From Planctomycetota bacterium (GTDB lineage Bacteria > Planctomycetota > PLA2), in the NCBI GenBank assembly GCA_027297745.1, contig JAPUHK010000289.1, positions 1 through 35,619 on the forward strand: a stretch of DNA of 35,619 nucleotides. Direction: 5' to 3'. The notes under the pieces were generated by a model. It did no database searches. It was not told where the DNA came from and saw only the letters and a program-made list of their open reading frames with translations. The position numbers and the translations under genes were made by a program. Positions 7,353 through 16,231 of the stretch are shown piece by piece (the first letter of the stretch is position 1; every line of letters begins with the position of its first letter).

Positions 7353-8119
7353 CCTTCGCCTTTCTCCCAGAACGTGAGCACCTCGACGCTGCTCTCTGTG
7401 AACGCGATCGAGTGCTCGAAATGCGCAGCCAGCGCCCCGTCCGCGGTCGCGACGGTCCAGCGGTCCGCCAGCACGCGCGTCTGGGGCGAGGCGGCGCTCA
7501 GCATGGGCTCGATGGCCAGCACCATGCCGGGCTCGAGCCGCACGTCGCTGCGCAGCAGGCTCTGGTCCACGTAGTTGGGGACCTGGGGCTCCTCGTGCAT
7601 GCGGGTCCCGACGCCATGTCCGGCGTAGTCCCGGATGATGCCGTATCCGTAGCCCTCGGCCACCTTCTGAATGGCCCCGGAGATGTCCGACAGGCGTCCG
7701 CCGGGATGCGCGGCGGCGATGCCCGCCTCGAGCGCCTCGCGGCAGCCCTGCATGAGCCGCAGCGCCTCCGCGCTCACCTCGCCAACGGCGAAGGTGCACG
7801 CGGTGTCGCCCACGAAGTTCTTGAAGCGCGCCCCTACGTCGATGGAGATGATGTCCCCCTCGCGCAGTACGCGCTCCCCCGGGATGCCGTGCACGATCTC
7901 CTCGTTGATCGAGGCACAGATCGACGCCGGGAACCCGTGGTAGCCCTTGAACTCGGGCGTCGCGCCGCGATCGCGAATGATCTTCTCCGCGCCCGCATCG
8001 AGCTCCGCGGTGATCCGCCCCGGCGTGGCGTGACGGCCCGCCCAGGCCAGCGCCTCGGCGGCAATCTGGCCTGCTTCGTGGAGGTAGCCGATCTCACGCG
8101 GCGTTTTCAGAACGATCAT
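7349..8119 (-). CDS. map: Methionine aminopeptidase, type I
   Basis: Map removes the initiator methionine from nascent proteins. It is a pita-bread-fold metalloenzyme. All five metal ligands are in place: Asp94, Asp105, His168, Glu204 and Glu235. His77 of EEIVHGIPG matches the catalytic histidine. The [10 protein letters not shown] block precedes it. At 256 residues it has no N-terminal SH3 or zinc-finger extension, as in the short bacterial type. It overlaps the end of adk by 26 bases and the start of infA by four. Confidence 0.96.
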   Translation of the reverse strand: MIVLKTPREIGYLHEAGQIAAEALAWAGRHATPGRITAELDAGAEKIIRDRGATPEFKGYHGFPASICASINEEIVHGIPGERVLREGDIISIDVGARFKNFVGDTACTFAVGEVSAEALRLMQGCREALEAGIAAAHPGGRLSDISGAIQKVAEGYGYGIIRDYAGHGVGTRMHEEPQVPNYVDQSLLRSDVRLEPGMVLAIEPMLSAASPQTRVLADRWTVATADGALAAHFEHSIAFTESSVEVLTFWEKGEG

Positions 8120-8759
8120 CGTCGATGCTCAGCGCGGCCCGCACGGCCGCCGCGACCTGCTCGATCGAGCGATCCCCGTCGACGGTGTGCACGAGGCCCG
8201 CCCTTTCGTAGTACCCCACAAGACCGGCGGTAGCCTCGTGGTAAACGCAGAGGCGGTCCCGCACCACCTCCTCGCGGTCATCGGCTCGCTGGACCAGCTC
8301 GGTCCCGCACAGGTCGCACAGACCCGGCCGCCGGGGAGGCCGCGTGGCCATATGGTACACGGAGTTGTCCTTAGGGCAGGTGCGGCGGCCGGCGATGCGG
8401 GCCACGAGCTTCTCGTCGTCTACCTGCAGGCTGATCACGTAGTCCAGGGCCCCGGTCTGGAGGTGCGTCTCCAGCGCGCGGGCCTGGGCCTGGTTGCGCG
8501 GGTAGCCGTCAAGCAGGAAACCTTGGGCGCAGTCGGGGGCGCCCAGGCGCTCGCGCACCAACTCGTCGACCACCTTGTCCGGGACCAGCTGCCCGGTCTC
8601 CATGAAGGCCTTGGCTTTGAGACCCACTTCCGTGCCTTCTTGCTTGGCGACGCGCAGCATGTCCCCCGTGGACAGGTGCGGCACGCCCAGCGACGCGGCC
8701 ACGCGCGCGGCCTGCGTGCCCTTGCCGGCGCCCGGAGGTCCCAGGAACACGATGCGCAT
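8094..8759 (-). CDS. adk: Adenylate kinase
   Basis: Adk equilibrates ATP and AMP with two ADP. The P-loop GPPGAGKGT is at residues 8-16, and the NMP-binding STGDMLR and DGYPRN motifs follow. The LID (about 123-162) is the long form with metal-type ligands Cys128, Cys148 and Cys151. Where Gram-positive enzymes have the second cysteine of the first CxxC, this one has Asp131 (CPKD). That gives a Cys3Asp set which could still bind zinc. The 221-residue length is standard. The start is the ATG at 8759, two bases after the secY stop; longer upstream frames are unrelated to the family. Confidence 0.95.
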   Translation of the reverse strand: MRIVFLGPPGAGKGTQAARVAASLGVPHLSTGDMLRVAKQEGTEVGLKAKAFMETGQLVPDKVVDELVRERLGAPDCAQGFLLDGYPRNQAQARALETHLQTGALDYVISLQVDDEKLVARIAGRRTCPKDNSVYHMATRPPRRPGLCDLCGTELVQRADDREEVVRDRLCVYHEATAGLVGYYERAGLVHTVDGDRSIEQVAAAVRAALSIDDDRSENAA

Positions 8760-8761
8760 CC

Positions 8762-10081
8762 CTAGCGCCCCTTCCCGCCGCCGCCGCGCATGAAGCCTTC
8801 GTAGTTGCGCATCAGCAGGTACGAGTTGAGCTTGTCGACCAGGTCGAGAGCGACCGAGACCACGATCAGGATCGTCGTGCCGCCCAAGTAGATCGTGAGG
8901 GTGCCCGGCAGGTTCAGCGTGCTGGCGAAGGCCACCGGCAGCACCGCGATCAGCGCCAGGAAGGTGGCGCCGGCCAGGGTGACCCGGTTCATGATCTTCT
9001 CCAGGTGCTCGGCGGTTGGACGGCCGGGACGGATGCCAGGGATGAAGCCGCCCGCCTCCTTCATGTTCTTGCTCATCTCGACCGGGTTGAACATGAGCGC
9101 CACCCAGAAGAAGGCGAAGAAGTACGTCAACAGCACGTAGCACAGGCTCCACAGGTATTGCCCGTACGCCATCGCGCTGGCCAGCGAGGTCAAGCCGACC
9201 GCGGTGAGCACCATCGGAGGGAAGGCCAGCAGCGCCGAGGCGAAGATGACCGGCATCACCCCCGCCTGGTTGACGCGGATGGGCAGGTAGTGGCGCTGGC
9301 CCCCATAGACCTTGCGCCCGCGCGTCAGCTTGGCGTATTGGACTGGGATCTTGCGCTGGCCCTTGGTGATGAAGACCACCCCCAGGACCACGAGCACGAA
9401 CAGCGCACTCAAAAGGAAAGACTTGGCCACGGGCAGGTTCGCCCCGGCCACAGCCTGCGGGAGGCGGGCCACGATGCCCGCCATGATCAGCATCGAGATG
9501 CCGTTGCCAACGCCGTTCTCGGTGATCAGCTCACCGATCCACATCAACAGAATCGTGCCCGCCGTGACCGTCAGCACGGCGGTCAACACGAACCCGATGC
9601 CTGGGTCCGGGTCGAAGGTGATCGGCAGCTGCGCCCCGCCCAGGCTGTCGAAGGCGAAGGTCCGGTTGGCGTAGCCGCGCACGGTGAACAAGCCCTGCAC
9701 GAGGCAGATGGGCACGGTCGAGAGCCGCGTCCACTGGCTGATCTTGCGCTGCCCGGCGGAGCCTTCCTTGCTCAGCTTCTCCAGCGCCGGAACGACCTTC
9801 ACGAGCAGCGAGAAGATTATGCTGGCGCTGATGTACGGCATGATGCCGAGGCTGAACAGCGCCGCCTGCTGCATGCCGCCGCCGCTGATGATATCGAGGA
9901 ACTGGCCCAGGCCGCCGGCGTCGCCGCTCGCCTTGTCCGCGAGCTCACGGATCCTGCCCGGGTCGATCCCCGGGATCGGGATGTTCCACCCGACGCGGTA
10001 GAGGCACAGCATCATGATCGTGAAAAAGATCCGGTTGCGGAGCTCCGGGATGCGGAACAGATTGGCGACGCTCGCGAACAT
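8762..10081 (-). CDS. secY: Preprotein translocase subunit SecY
   Basis: SecY is the ten-helix channel of the Sec translocon in the inner membrane. The sequence starts LFRIPELRNRIFFTIMMLCL and has the plug-region GGGMQQAALFSLGIMPYISA. The cytoplasmic loop GQRKIPVQYAKLTRGRKVYG matches the SecA/ribosome-binding loop. The C terminus ends in a glycine/arginine tail (MRGGGGKGR). At 439 residues it is full length. Its ATG overlaps the rplO stop by one base (TGATG). Its partner SecE is encoded far upstream at 32493-32918; secG is not in the window. Confidence 0.97.
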   Translation of the reverse strand: MFASVANLFRIPELRNRIFFTIMMLCLYRVGWNIPIPGIDPGRIRELADKASGDAGGLGQFLDIISGGGMQQAALFSLGIMPYISASIIFSLLVKVVPALEKLSKEGSAGQRKISQWTRLSTVPICLVQGLFTVRGYANRTFAFDSLGGAQLPITFDPDPGIGFVLTAVLTVTAGTILLMWIGELITENGVGNGISMLIMAGIVARLPQAVAGANLPVAKSFLLSALFVLVVLGVVFITKGQRKIPVQYAKLTRGRKVYGGQRHYLPIRVNQAGVMPVIFASALLAFPPMVLTAVGLTSLASAMAYGQYLWSLCYVLLTYFFAFFWVALMFNPVEMSKNMKEAGGFIPGIRPGRPTAEHLEKIMNRVTLAGATFLALIAVLPVAFASTLNLPGTLTIYLGGTTILIVVSVALDLVDKLNSYLLMRNYEGFMRGGGGKGR

Positions 10082-10527
10082 CAGGCGATCTCGGTGGTGC
10101 CCCCGGCCGCCTCGATCTTGGCCCTGGCCGAACCACTGAAGGCCTGCGCCGTGACGGTCAGCTTGGTTTTCAGCTCGCCGCTGCCGAGCACCTTGACGGG
10201 CCCGCGCTTGGCGTTGACCAGGCGCGCCTCGCGGATCGCCGCTACGTCCACGACGGCCCCGTCCTCGAAGGCCGCTTCGAGCTGGCTCACGTTCACGATC
10301 GCGAACTGCTTGCGGAAGCGCGCGTTGTTGAAGCCGCGCTTGGGCAAGCGCCGGTAGAGCACGGTCTGGCCGCCCTCGAACCCGGGGCGCACGCCGCCGC
10401 CCGAGCGGGACTGCTGCCCTTTGTGCCCGCGCCCACAGGTCTTGCCGAGCCCGGAACCGATACCGCGCCCCTTGCGCCGCTTGCGGCGGCGCGGGATGTA
10501 GGCGGTGCGCACGTCGCTCAGGTTCAT
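10081..10527 (-). CDS. rplO: 50S ribosomal protein L15
   Basis: L15 is a late-assembling protein that reaches deep into the 50S subunit. The glycine/arginine-rich N terminus is characteristic: [20 protein letters not shown], then [18 protein letters not shown] and [10 protein letters not shown]. The globular C-terminal part ([20 protein letters not shown]) completes the 148 residues. It starts at the ATG at 10527, which overlaps the rpsE stop as ATGA. No rpmD (L30) is found between rpsE and rplO. Confidence 0.96.
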   Translation of the reverse strand: MNLSDVRTAYIPRRRKRRKGRGIGSGLGKTCGRGHKGQQSRSGGGVRPGFEGGQTVLYRRLPKRGFNNARFRKQFAIVNVSQLEAAFEDGAVVDVAAIREARLVNAKRGPVKVLGSGELKTKLTVTAQAFSGSARAKIEAAGGTTEIA

Positions 10528-11030
10528 GAGAGCTTGACCCCGCGCAGGCGCTCCACGTCGCGCTTGCGGCGCAACTGCGCCAGCCCGTTGAAGGTCGCCT
10601 TGACGACGTTGATCGGATTGGTGGAGCCGTACACCTTGGTCAGGACGTCGCGAATGCCGGCCGCCTCCATGACGGCGCGCACGGCGCTGCCCGCGATGAC
10701 GCCCGTGCCGGGCGCGGCCGGCACCAACACGACCTTCGAGGCGGTGTGGCGGCCGATGACCTCGTGCGGGATCGTGGTCCCGGTCATGGCGATGCGCACG
10801 AGATGCTTGCGGGCGTCCTTGACGCCTTTCTCCACGCAGCCGGGTACGTCCTTGGCCTTGCCGAAGCCGCAGCCGGCGACGCCCGCCTGGTCGCCGACGG
10901 CCACCAGCGCGCTGAAGCTGAAGCGGCGTCCGCCCTTCACGACGGCGGCGCAGCGGTTGATCTTCACCACCGTGTCGGTGAGCGTGAGCCCCTCGGGGCT
11001 CACGTAGTCCCTGAACTCTGCCTTCGGCAT
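10524..11030 (-). CDS. rpsE: 30S ribosomal protein S5
   Basis: S5 has a double-stranded RNA-binding fold plus a C-terminal domain. It helps decoding accuracy and mRNA unwinding at the entry channel. Visible blocks are [58 protein letters not shown] and [20 protein letters not shown]. The 168 residues are standard. Its ATG abuts the rplR stop. Confidence 0.97.
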   Translation of the reverse strand: MPKAEFRDYVSPEGLTLTDTVVKINRCAAVVKGGRRFSFSALVAVGDQAGVAGCGFGKAKDVPGCVEKGVKDARKHLVRIAMTGTTIPHEVIGRHTASKVVLVPAAPGTGVIAGSAVRAVMEAAGIRDVLTKVYGSTNPINVVKATFNGLAQLRRKRDVERLRGVKLS

Positions 11031-11387
11031 CTAGAACACCAGACCCTTCTCGCGGGCGGCGTCGGCCAGCGCGCGCAGCCGCCCGTGGTAGCGGCAGTGG
11101 CCGCGGTCGAAGCGCACCCGCTTGATGTCGAGGGCGGCGGCCTTTTGGGCCAGATCCTCCCCCACCTGCTTGGCGTGCTCGACACGCCCGCCGTAGCTGC
11201 CGCACACGCGCCGCGAGTCGGACGCGCATAGCGTCCGCCCGGCGTCGTCGTTGATCAGCTGGGCGTAGATGTGCTTGTGGCTACGGAACACGGTCAGGCG
11301 CGGCCGCGCCGCGTCGCCCCGGACCCGCTTGCGCACGCGCCGCGAGCGGCGCAGGCGCCGGCGGGCGATGCTGATTTCACGTTTCAT
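11031..11387 (-). CDS. rplR: 50S ribosomal protein L18
   Basis: L18 binds 5S rRNA together with L5. The N terminus is very basic (RRRLRRSRRVRKRVRG), followed by the typical RPRLTVFRSHKHIYAQLIND and the C-terminal FDRGHCRYHGRLRALADAAR EKG block. The 118-residue length is normal. It lies between rplF and rpsE, as in the spc operon. Confidence 0.96.
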   Translation of the reverse strand: MKREISIARRRLRRSRRVRKRVRGDAARPRLTVFRSHKHIYAQLINDDAGRTLCASDSRRVCGSYGGRVEHAKQVGEDLAQKAAALDIKRVRFDRGHCRYHGRLRALADAAREKGLVF

Positions 11388-11392
11388 CGCGG

Positions 11393-11938
11393 CTACTCAC
11401 TCGAAACGAACGACTTGCCCTGCTTACGGGTCACGCGCTCACCCTGATAGCGGATGCCCTTGCCCTTGTAGGGCTCCGGCGGACGGACCGCACGGACCTC
11501 CGCGGCGAACTGGCCGACCTTCTGCTTATCCGCGCCGCGCACGACCACGACCGTCGACGACGGCACCTCCACGGTAAGGCCGGCAGGAATGGTCTTCTTG
11601 ACCGGGTTGGCGAAGCCCACCTGGAGCATGAGGTTCTGACCCTCGAGGCGCGCCTGGTAGGACACGCCGACGATGTCCAGCTGCTTGACGTATCCCTCGG
11701 CGGCGCCGATCACGCCCCCTTGCAGGAGCGCTCGCACCAGGCCGTGGAACGAGCGCACGCGGCGCTCGTTGCCCGTGCGGGTCACGCGCAACGTATCGCC
11801 TTCCTGCGTTACGGAGATGCCTTCGGGAACGGCGTACTCGAGCTTGCCCTGCGGGCCCTCGATGAGCACGCGGTCGGTCTCGATCGACACACGCACGCCG
11901 GGCGGCACCTTGACGGGGCTGTTTCCGATGCGCGACAT
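11393..11938 (-). CDS. rplF: 50S ribosomal protein L6
   Basis: L6 lies near the factor-binding site and supports EF-Tu and EF-G GTPase activation. The start MSRIGNSPVKVPPGV is standard, and the C-terminal signature PPEPYKGKGIRYQGE is present. The gene codes for 181 residues from the ATG at 11938, just two bases after the rpsH stop. A longer open frame upstream overlaps rpsH and has no L6 similarity. Confidence 0.97.
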   Translation of the reverse strand: MSRIGNSPVKVPPGVRVSIETDRVLIEGPQGKLEYAVPEGISVTQEGDTLRVTRTGNERRVRSFHGLVRALLQGGVIGAAEGYVKQLDIVGVSYQARLEGQNLMLQVGFANPVKKTIPAGLTVEVPSSTVVVVRGADKQKVGQFAAEVRAVRPPEPYKGKGIRYQGERVTRKQGKSFVSSE

Positions 11939-11940
11939 GG

Positions 11941-12339
11941 CTACCAGACCTGCCCTAAGCACTCGCCGCCGACCCGCTTGTCGCGGCACTCGCGGTCGCT
12001 CAAGATGCCCATGTTGGTGGTGTAAATGCCCACGCCCAGGCCCCGGCGCACGCGCGGCAGGGAGCGTGCGTCGTGATACACGCGCCGGCCGGGCTTGCTG
12101 ACCCGCTTCAAGTGCTGGATCAAGGGCTGGCCGTCCTCGTCGTAACGCAGGTAGAGGCGCAACCATTTGCGGCCCTCCACCTCCGTCACGCGGTGTTCCT
12201 TGATGAAGCCCTCGCGTACGAGCAGCTCCACCACGTGCTCACGGAAGTTGCTGTGCGGGGAGTCCGTCTTCCGGTGCCCCACTTCGGAAGCGTTCCGGAT
12301 GCGGGTGAAAAGATCGGCGATGGGATCGGTCATCGTCAT
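11941..12339 (-). CDS. rpsH: 30S ribosomal protein S8
   Basis: S8 is a primary 16S rRNA binder and in E. coli the translational repressor of the spc operon. Blocks seen are DPIADLFTRIRNASEVGHRK, GFIKEHRVTEVEGRKWLRLY, KRVSKPGRRVYHDARSLPRV and the C-terminal GIYTTNMGILSDRECRDKRV. It has 132 residues. Two ATGs are close together (12339 and 12333). AGGAG seven bases before the first favours 12339. Confidence 0.96.
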   Translation of the reverse strand: MTMTDPIADLFTRIRNASEVGHRKTDSPHSNFREHVVELLVREGFIKEHRVTEVEGRKWLRLYLRYDEDGQPLIQHLKRVSKPGRRVYHDARSLPRVRRGLGVGIYTTNMGILSDRECRDKRVGGECLGQVW

Positions 12340-12348
12340 AGCCCGCTC

Positions 12349-12534
12349 CTACCAACTCGCCTTTGTCACGCCCGGAATCATGCCCTTGAGCGCCAACGTC
12401 CGGAAACAGATGCGACAGATCCCGAACCGGCGGTAAACCGCCCGGGAACGCCCGCACATGTTGCAACGCGTCTGGCGCCGCGACATGTACTTGGGGGGCT
12501 TGGCCGCCTTGATGACCCAACACTTCTTCGCCAC
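12349..12534 (-). CDS. rpsN: 30S ribosomal protein S14, zinc-binding short form
   Basis: S14 is in the 30S head. This is the 61-residue zinc type with Cys24, Cys27, Cys40 and Cys43 ([20 protein letters not shown], next residue Cys). The C terminus is the usual [13 protein letters not shown]. The start is the GTG at 12534 (reading [20 protein letters not shown]); longer upstream frames belong to rplE in another register. It follows rplE after ten bases. Confidence 0.95.
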   Translation of the reverse strand: MAKKCWVIKAAKPPKYMSRRQTRCNMCGRSRAVYRRFGICRICFRTLALKGMIPGVTKASW

Positions 12535-12544
12535 GCTTTGACTC

Positions 12545-13084
12545 CTAATCCCTGCGGAAGGGCATCCCGAGCTCCTCCAGGAGCCGCTTCGACGCCGCGT
12601 CGTCACCGCCCGCGATCGTGAGCGTGATGTTCATCCCCTGGTTGAACTCGAGCTTGTCGAGGTCGATCTCCGGGAAGACAAGTTGATCCTGTAGCCCCAT
12701 GGAGTAACTGCCGCGCCCGTCGAGGCGCGAACGCAGGCCGCGGAAGTCCCGGATGCGCGGGATGGCCACGGAGATGAGGCGGTCCAAGAACTCGTACATG
12801 CGCTTTCCGCGCAGAGTGACCCGGCAACCCACCGGGTAGCCCTCGCGCAGGTGGAAGTTCGCGATCGACTTGCGCGCCTTGGTCACGACCGCCTTCTGCC
12901 CGGTGATCGTGGCCAGGTCGTTGAGCGCCTGCTCCATGTGCTTGGACTCTTCGCGCGCCTTGCCGATGCCCATGTTGACCGAGATCTTCTTCAGGCGCGG
13001 CACCTCCAGGATGTTCCCGTACTTCAGCTCCTCCTGGAGCTTGGGCCGGATCTCCTTCAGGTACTTCTCTCTCAGGCGGGCCAT
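12545..13084 (-). CDS. rplE: 50S ribosomal protein L5
   Basis: L5 binds 5S rRNA and contacts P-site tRNA. Typical blocks are [71 protein letters not shown] and the IRDFRGL stretch. The usual C-terminal 'FPEIDYDK' motif is [19 protein letters not shown]. The 179-residue length is standard. Confidence 0.97.
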   Translation of the reverse strand: MARLREKYLKEIRPKLQEELKYGNILEVPRLKKISVNMGIGKAREESKHMEQALNDLATITGQKAVVTKARKSIANFHLREGYPVGCRVTLRGKRMYEFLDRLISVAIPRIRDFRGLRSRLDGRGSYSMGLQDQLVFPEIDLDKLEFNQGMNITLTIAGGDDAASKRLLEELGMPFRRD

Positions 13085-13086
13085 AG

Positions 13087-13551
13087 CTACTCCTTACCCG
13101 TCTTCTTCGTTGCCTTCTTCGACGTCTTGGCGTGCTTGGGGTCCGCCTTCTTGGTGGTCTTCTTCGCCGCCGCCTTGGCCTTCGCGGGGGTCTTCTTGGC
13201 GGCCTTCTTGGCGACTTTCGCGCTCTCCTCGGCCGCGGCACCGGTGCCGGCCTCCTTGCCCGTGACGCGCGCGATGCGCGTCTTCTTGCCGTCCACCAGC
13301 TCCGAGCCGAGACGCGTGCGCCGTCCCGCGCCCTCGTCGTAGAGCATCACGTTGCTGAAGTGGACCGCCGCCTCGCGCCGCAAACGGCCCCCCTGGGGCG
13401 CTTGCTGCGATTTGCGCATGTGCTTCCAGCGCAGGTTCACGCCCTGCACGACCAAGCGGTTGCGCTTGGGGATCACGCGCAGCACTTTGCCGCGCGTGCC
13501 CTTGTCGTTGCCGCTGATCACCTCGACGAGGTCGCCCTTGCGGATCCGCAT
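13087..13551 (-). CDS. rplX: 50S ribosomal protein L24 with histone-H1-like tail
   Basis: L24 initiates 50S assembly. The KOW core is at the N terminus: RIRKGDLVEVISGNDKGTRG, KVLRVIPKRNRLVVQGVNL, and the conserved RREAAVHFSNVMLYD. The usual protein ends near residue 105. Here about 50 further residues follow, almost all Lys, Ala and Thr (KVAKKAAKKTPAKAKAAAKK from residue 112). This resembles the C-terminal tails of histone H1 and some actinobacterial or planctomycete DNA/RNA-binding proteins. The start is the ATG at 13551, overlapping the rplN stop by one base. The reading frame is uninterrupted and the tail has the same base composition as its neighbours. Confidence 0.95.
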   Translation of the reverse strand: MRIRKGDLVEVISGNDKGTRGKVLRVIPKRNRLVVQGVNLRWKHMRKSQQAPQGGRLRREAAVHFSNVMLYDEGAGRRTRLGSELVDGKKTRIARVTGKEAGTGAAAEESAKVAKKAAKKTPAKAKAAAKKTTKKADPKHAKTSKKATKKTGKE

Positions 13552-13919
13552 CACACAACCTCCGCCGCGAGGGAGATGATCTTCATGAAGTTCTTCGCCC
13601 GCAACTCGCGGGCGACCGCTCCGAAGATGCGCGTCCCCTTGGGGTTGTTGTCGCTGTCCAGGATAACCAGAGCGTTGTCGTCGAAACGCACGTACGAACC
13701 GTCGGCGCGGCGCAGGTTGGCCTTCTGCCGCACGATCACGCCGCGCACCACGGTCCCGGTCTTGATCTCGCTCGAGGGCAACGCCTTCTTCACCGACACC
13801 ACGATGATGTCGCCGATGCCCGCGTAGCGGCGCCGCGTGCCGCCCAACACCTTGATGCACATCACTCTCTTGGCACCGGTGTTGTCGGCCACGTCGAGCA
13901 CGCTCTGCATCTGAATCAT
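13551..13919 (-). CDS. rplN: 50S ribosomal protein L14
   Basis: L14 sits at the subunit interface and binds silencing factor RsfS in other bacteria. The 122 residues match throughout: [60 protein letters not shown] and the C-terminal [12 protein letters not shown]. The ATG overlaps the rpsQ stop as ATGA. Confidence 0.98.
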   Translation of the reverse strand: MIQMQSVLDVADNTGAKRVMCIKVLGGTRRRYAGIGDIIVVSVKKALPSSEIKTGTVVRGVIVRQKANLRRADGSYVRFDDNALVILDSDNNPKGTRIFGAVARELRAKNFMKIISLAAEVV

Positions 13920-14191
13920 GCGCGGCGCTCCTCCGGACCATGGCCCCGCGCCAGGATGCGTCCGAGCCGCCAGTGCTTGCGCTTGCTCAGCGGCCGCGTG
14001 GAGACGATCTCGACGCGGTCGCCGACGGACGCCTCTTCCTTCTCGTCGTGCGCCGCGAAGCTGTTGCGCTGGATCACGTACTTGCCGTACACGGGGTGCT
14101 TCTTGCGCGTCGCGACCTCGACGGTGATGGTCTTTTGCATCTTGTCGCTGCGGACGACGCCAACCATGGTCTTGCGGTTCGTGCTCGGCAC
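13916..14191 (-). CDS. rpsQ: 30S ribosomal protein S17
   Basis: S17 is an OB-fold primary 16S rRNA binder. Its core [20 protein letters not shown] and [20 protein letters not shown] is clear. The start is the GTG at 14191 ([13 protein letters not shown]) because AAGGAG lies five bases upstream and the GTG is two bases after the rpmC stop. The internal ATG would also give a working S17. It has 91 residues. Confidence 0.94.
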   Translation of the reverse strand: MPSTNRKTMVGVVRSDKMQKTITVEVATRKKHPVYGKYVIQRNSFAAHDEKEEASVGDRVEIVSTRPLSKRKHWRLGRILARGHGPEERRA

Positions 14192-14193
14192 GG

Positions 14194-14439
14194 TTACTCC
14201 TTCCCGCCTTCGCCCGCCCCCGGCGGGGCGTTCTTGCGCCCGCGCTGCAGGCCGAGCTCGCGCTCGCGCAGCAGCGTCAGGATGCGCGCGATCTCGCGGC
14301 GCAGCTTGATCACCTTGCCGCGCTCCTCGGTCTCGTCCGAACCGCTGCGGTACTGCCGCTTGAAGCAGTCCTCCCGCAGGTTCTCGAGCTCCTCGCGCAG
14401 CTCCACATCGGCCTTCTGCCGCAGCGTGTCGATCCTCAC
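14194..14439 (-). CDS. rpmC: 50S ribosomal protein L29
   Basis: L29 is a two-helix protein at the exit tunnel and part of the SRP/trigger factor docking site. The family pattern is seen in [20 protein letters not shown] followed by [20 protein letters not shown]. The start is a GTG that overlaps the rplP stop as GTGA. At 81 residues it is a little longer than usual because of the tail [16 protein letters not shown]. Confidence 0.92.
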   Translation of the reverse strand: MRIDTLRQKADVELREELENLREDCFKRQYRSGSDETEERGKVIKLRREIARILTLLRERELGLQRGRKNAPPGAGEGGKE

Positions 14440-14855
14440 AGCTCATGCCTCCTGGCGAGCAGCTTGCAGCGGATGGGGAGCTTGTGGGAGATACGGTTCA
14501 AGGCGAGCTTGGCCACGTCCGCCGGCACGCCCCCCACCTCGAACAGCACCGTTCCGGGGCGGACCACGGCGGCCCAATAGCTCGGCTCGCCCTTGCCCGT
14601 GCCCATGCGCGTCTCCGCCGGAGTTGCCGTGACCGGCTTGTGCGGGAAGATGCGGATGAACAGCTTGCCTACGGTTCCGAGGCGCCGGGTGCCGGCTACG
14701 CGGGCGGCCTCGATTTGCGCCGCCGTGAGCCAGGCCGCCTCGAGAGACTGGATGCCCCAGTCGCCGAAGGCCACGGTGTTGCCGCGGGTTGCGATGCCGC
14801 GGATGCTGCCACGCTGCTGCTTGCGCCAGCGGACGCGCTTAGGCATCAGGGCCAT
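14436..14855 (-). CDS. rplP: 50S ribosomal protein L16
   Basis: L16 contacts A-site tRNA and helps form the peptidyl-transferase region. Blocks seen are MPKRVRWRKQQRGSIRGIAT, AFGDWGIQSLEAAWLTAAQI, IRIFPHKPVTATPAETRMGT and GKGEPSYWAAVVRPGTVLFE. It has 139 residues. The first ATG (14855) is preferred over the one three codons later because AAGGAG lies seven bases before it. It overlaps the rpsC end by 17 bases. Confidence 0.97.
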   Translation of the reverse strand: MALMPKRVRWRKQQRGSIRGIATRGNTVAFGDWGIQSLEAAWLTAAQIEAARVAGTRRLGTVGKLFIRIFPHKPVTATPAETRMGTGKGEPSYWAAVVRPGTVLFEVGGVPADVAKLALNRISHKLPIRCKLLARRHEL

Positions 14856-15519
14856 GGCGTCGCTCCTTCTTCATGATGCCCTCGTCCTCGAAGCTGCCGA
14901 TCTCGCCGCGGTAGATCCAGACCTTCACGCCGACCGCACCGGCCTTCGTGCGGGCCGTGGCCTCGCCGTAGCGGATGTCCGCCACCAGCGTCTGCAGGGG
15001 CACCTGTCCCCACATCTGCTTCTCGGTGCGCGCGATCTCGCTGCCACCCAGGCGGCCGGAGACCTGCACTTTGATGCCGCGTGCACCGCGCTCGCGGCTG
15101 ATCTCGATCGTCTTCTTGATCGTACGGCGGAAGGCCGCCCGGCGCTCGAGCTGGTCCGCGACCTGCTCGGCCACGATCTGCCCCTCGAGCTCGGGCTTCG
15201 TGATCTCGAAGATGTCGAGTTGGATCTTGGATCCCACCATGTTGCTGAGATCCTGGCGCAGCTGCTCGACCTTGACGCCCTTGCGCCCGATGAGCACGCC
15301 GGGGCGCGCGCAGTGGACCAGGATGCGCACCTGTTCCCGCGTGCGATCGATCTCGATGCGCGGAATCTGCGCGTGATAGAACTGGTCCTTGATGAACTTG
15401 CGGATCTCCTGGTCCTGCTTGAGCAGGGCCGGGAAGTCCTTCTTGTTGGCGTACCAGCGGGACTCGTGGCGGCGGGTGATGCCGACACGAAAGCCGGTCG
15501 GATGGACTTTCTGACCCAT
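14839..15519 (-). CDS. rpsC: 30S ribosomal protein S3
   Basis: S3 forms part of the mRNA entry channel. It has MGQKVHPTGFRVGITRRHES at the N terminus, a type II KH domain with the GVLIGRKGVKVEQL loop, and the C-terminal domain with GARGIKVQVSGRLGGSEIAR and the IRYGEATARTKAGAVGVKVW block. It has 226 residues, ending in a charged tail. Confidence 0.97.
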   Translation of the reverse strand: MGQKVHPTGFRVGITRRHESRWYANKKDFPALLKQDQEIRKFIKDQFYHAQIPRIEIDRTREQVRILVHCARPGVLIGRKGVKVEQLRQDLSNMVGSKIQLDIFEITKPELEGQIVAEQVADQLERRAAFRRTIKKTIEISRERGARGIKVQVSGRLGGSEIARTEKQMWGQVPLQTLVADIRYGEATARTKAGAVGVKVWIYRGEIGSFEDEGIMKKERRHGPDA

Positions 15520-15522
15520 CGA

Positions 15523-15957
15523 CTACTCCACGGCCTCGGGGGCCACTTCCTCTTGTTCTTGCCCCTGCGCGGGGGCGGCGGGGGCACGCCGGGTGCGGCG
15601 CGCCTCGGACTCCCCGAGCACGATGAAAAGGTGGCTCGTGCGCTTCAGGATGGGCGTCGCGCGGCCCATGGCGCGGGGCCTCCAGCGCGGGCGCCCGCCG
15701 AGCAGCGGCCCCATGTCGGCGCGCGCGTCCTGCACGACCAGGGCGTTCAGGTCGACCTCGGGATCGTTGCTGGCGTTGGCCATCGCGGAGCGCACTACTT
15801 TCCGGAACAGGTAGGCGGCACGGCGCGGGGTGTGCTGCAGCGTGGCCAGCGCGTCGTTCACGGGGAGACCGCGCACGAGCGTCGCGACGAGCCGCGCCTT
15901 GCGCGGCTGGACGGGCGCGTAGCGATGCAGCGCGCGGAAGACCTTCTCGCCGGCCAT
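15523..15957 (-). CDS. rplV: 50S ribosomal protein L22
   Basis: L22 lines the exit tunnel with a long beta-hairpin, the site of macrolide-resistance mutations in other bacteria. The core is YAPVQPRKARLVATLVRGLP and FRKVVRSAMANASND, and the hairpin tip lies in RWRPRAMGRATPILKRTSHL. The protein is 144 residues against the usual 110-120; the extra part is a C-terminal Ala/Pro/Glu tail (APAAPAQGQEQEEVAPEAVE). The ATG overlaps the rpsS stop by one base. Confidence 0.95.
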   Translation of the reverse strand: MAGEKVFRALHRYAPVQPRKARLVATLVRGLPVNDALATLQHTPRRAAYLFRKVVRSAMANASNDPEVDLNALVVQDARADMGPLLGGRPRWRPRAMGRATPILKRTSHLFIVLGESEARRTRRAPAAPAQGQEQEEVAPEAVE

Positions 15958-16229
15958 CAGCGCCTCCCTGCGTCCCTCGTGGACGTGTGGCCCCGGAAGG
16001 TGCGCGTGGGCGCGAACTCGCCGAGCTTGTGCCCGACCATGTCCTCGGTCACGAACACCTTGAGGAACTTGTTGCCGTTGTGCACGAGGAACGTGATGCC
16101 CACGAACTCCGGAGTGATCGTGCAAGCGCGCGCCCAGGTCTGGATCGGCTCCTTGGCCGGGCCCTGAGCCTCGACCTTGCGGACGAGCTTCTCGTCGATG
16201 TAGGGACCCTTCTTCAGACTTCGACCCAT
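15957..16229 (-). CDS. rpsS: 30S ribosomal protein S19
   Basis: S19 pairs with S13 in the 30S head. The sequence [39 protein letters not shown] and [16 protein letters not shown] covers all conserved blocks. It has 90 residues and sits between rplB and rplV. Confidence 0.98.
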   Translation of the reverse strand: MGRSLKKGPYIDEKLVRKVEAQGPAKEPIQTWARACTITPEFVGITFLVHNGNKFLKVFVTEDMVGHKLGEFAPTRTFRGHTSTRDAGRR

Positions 16230-16231
16230 GG

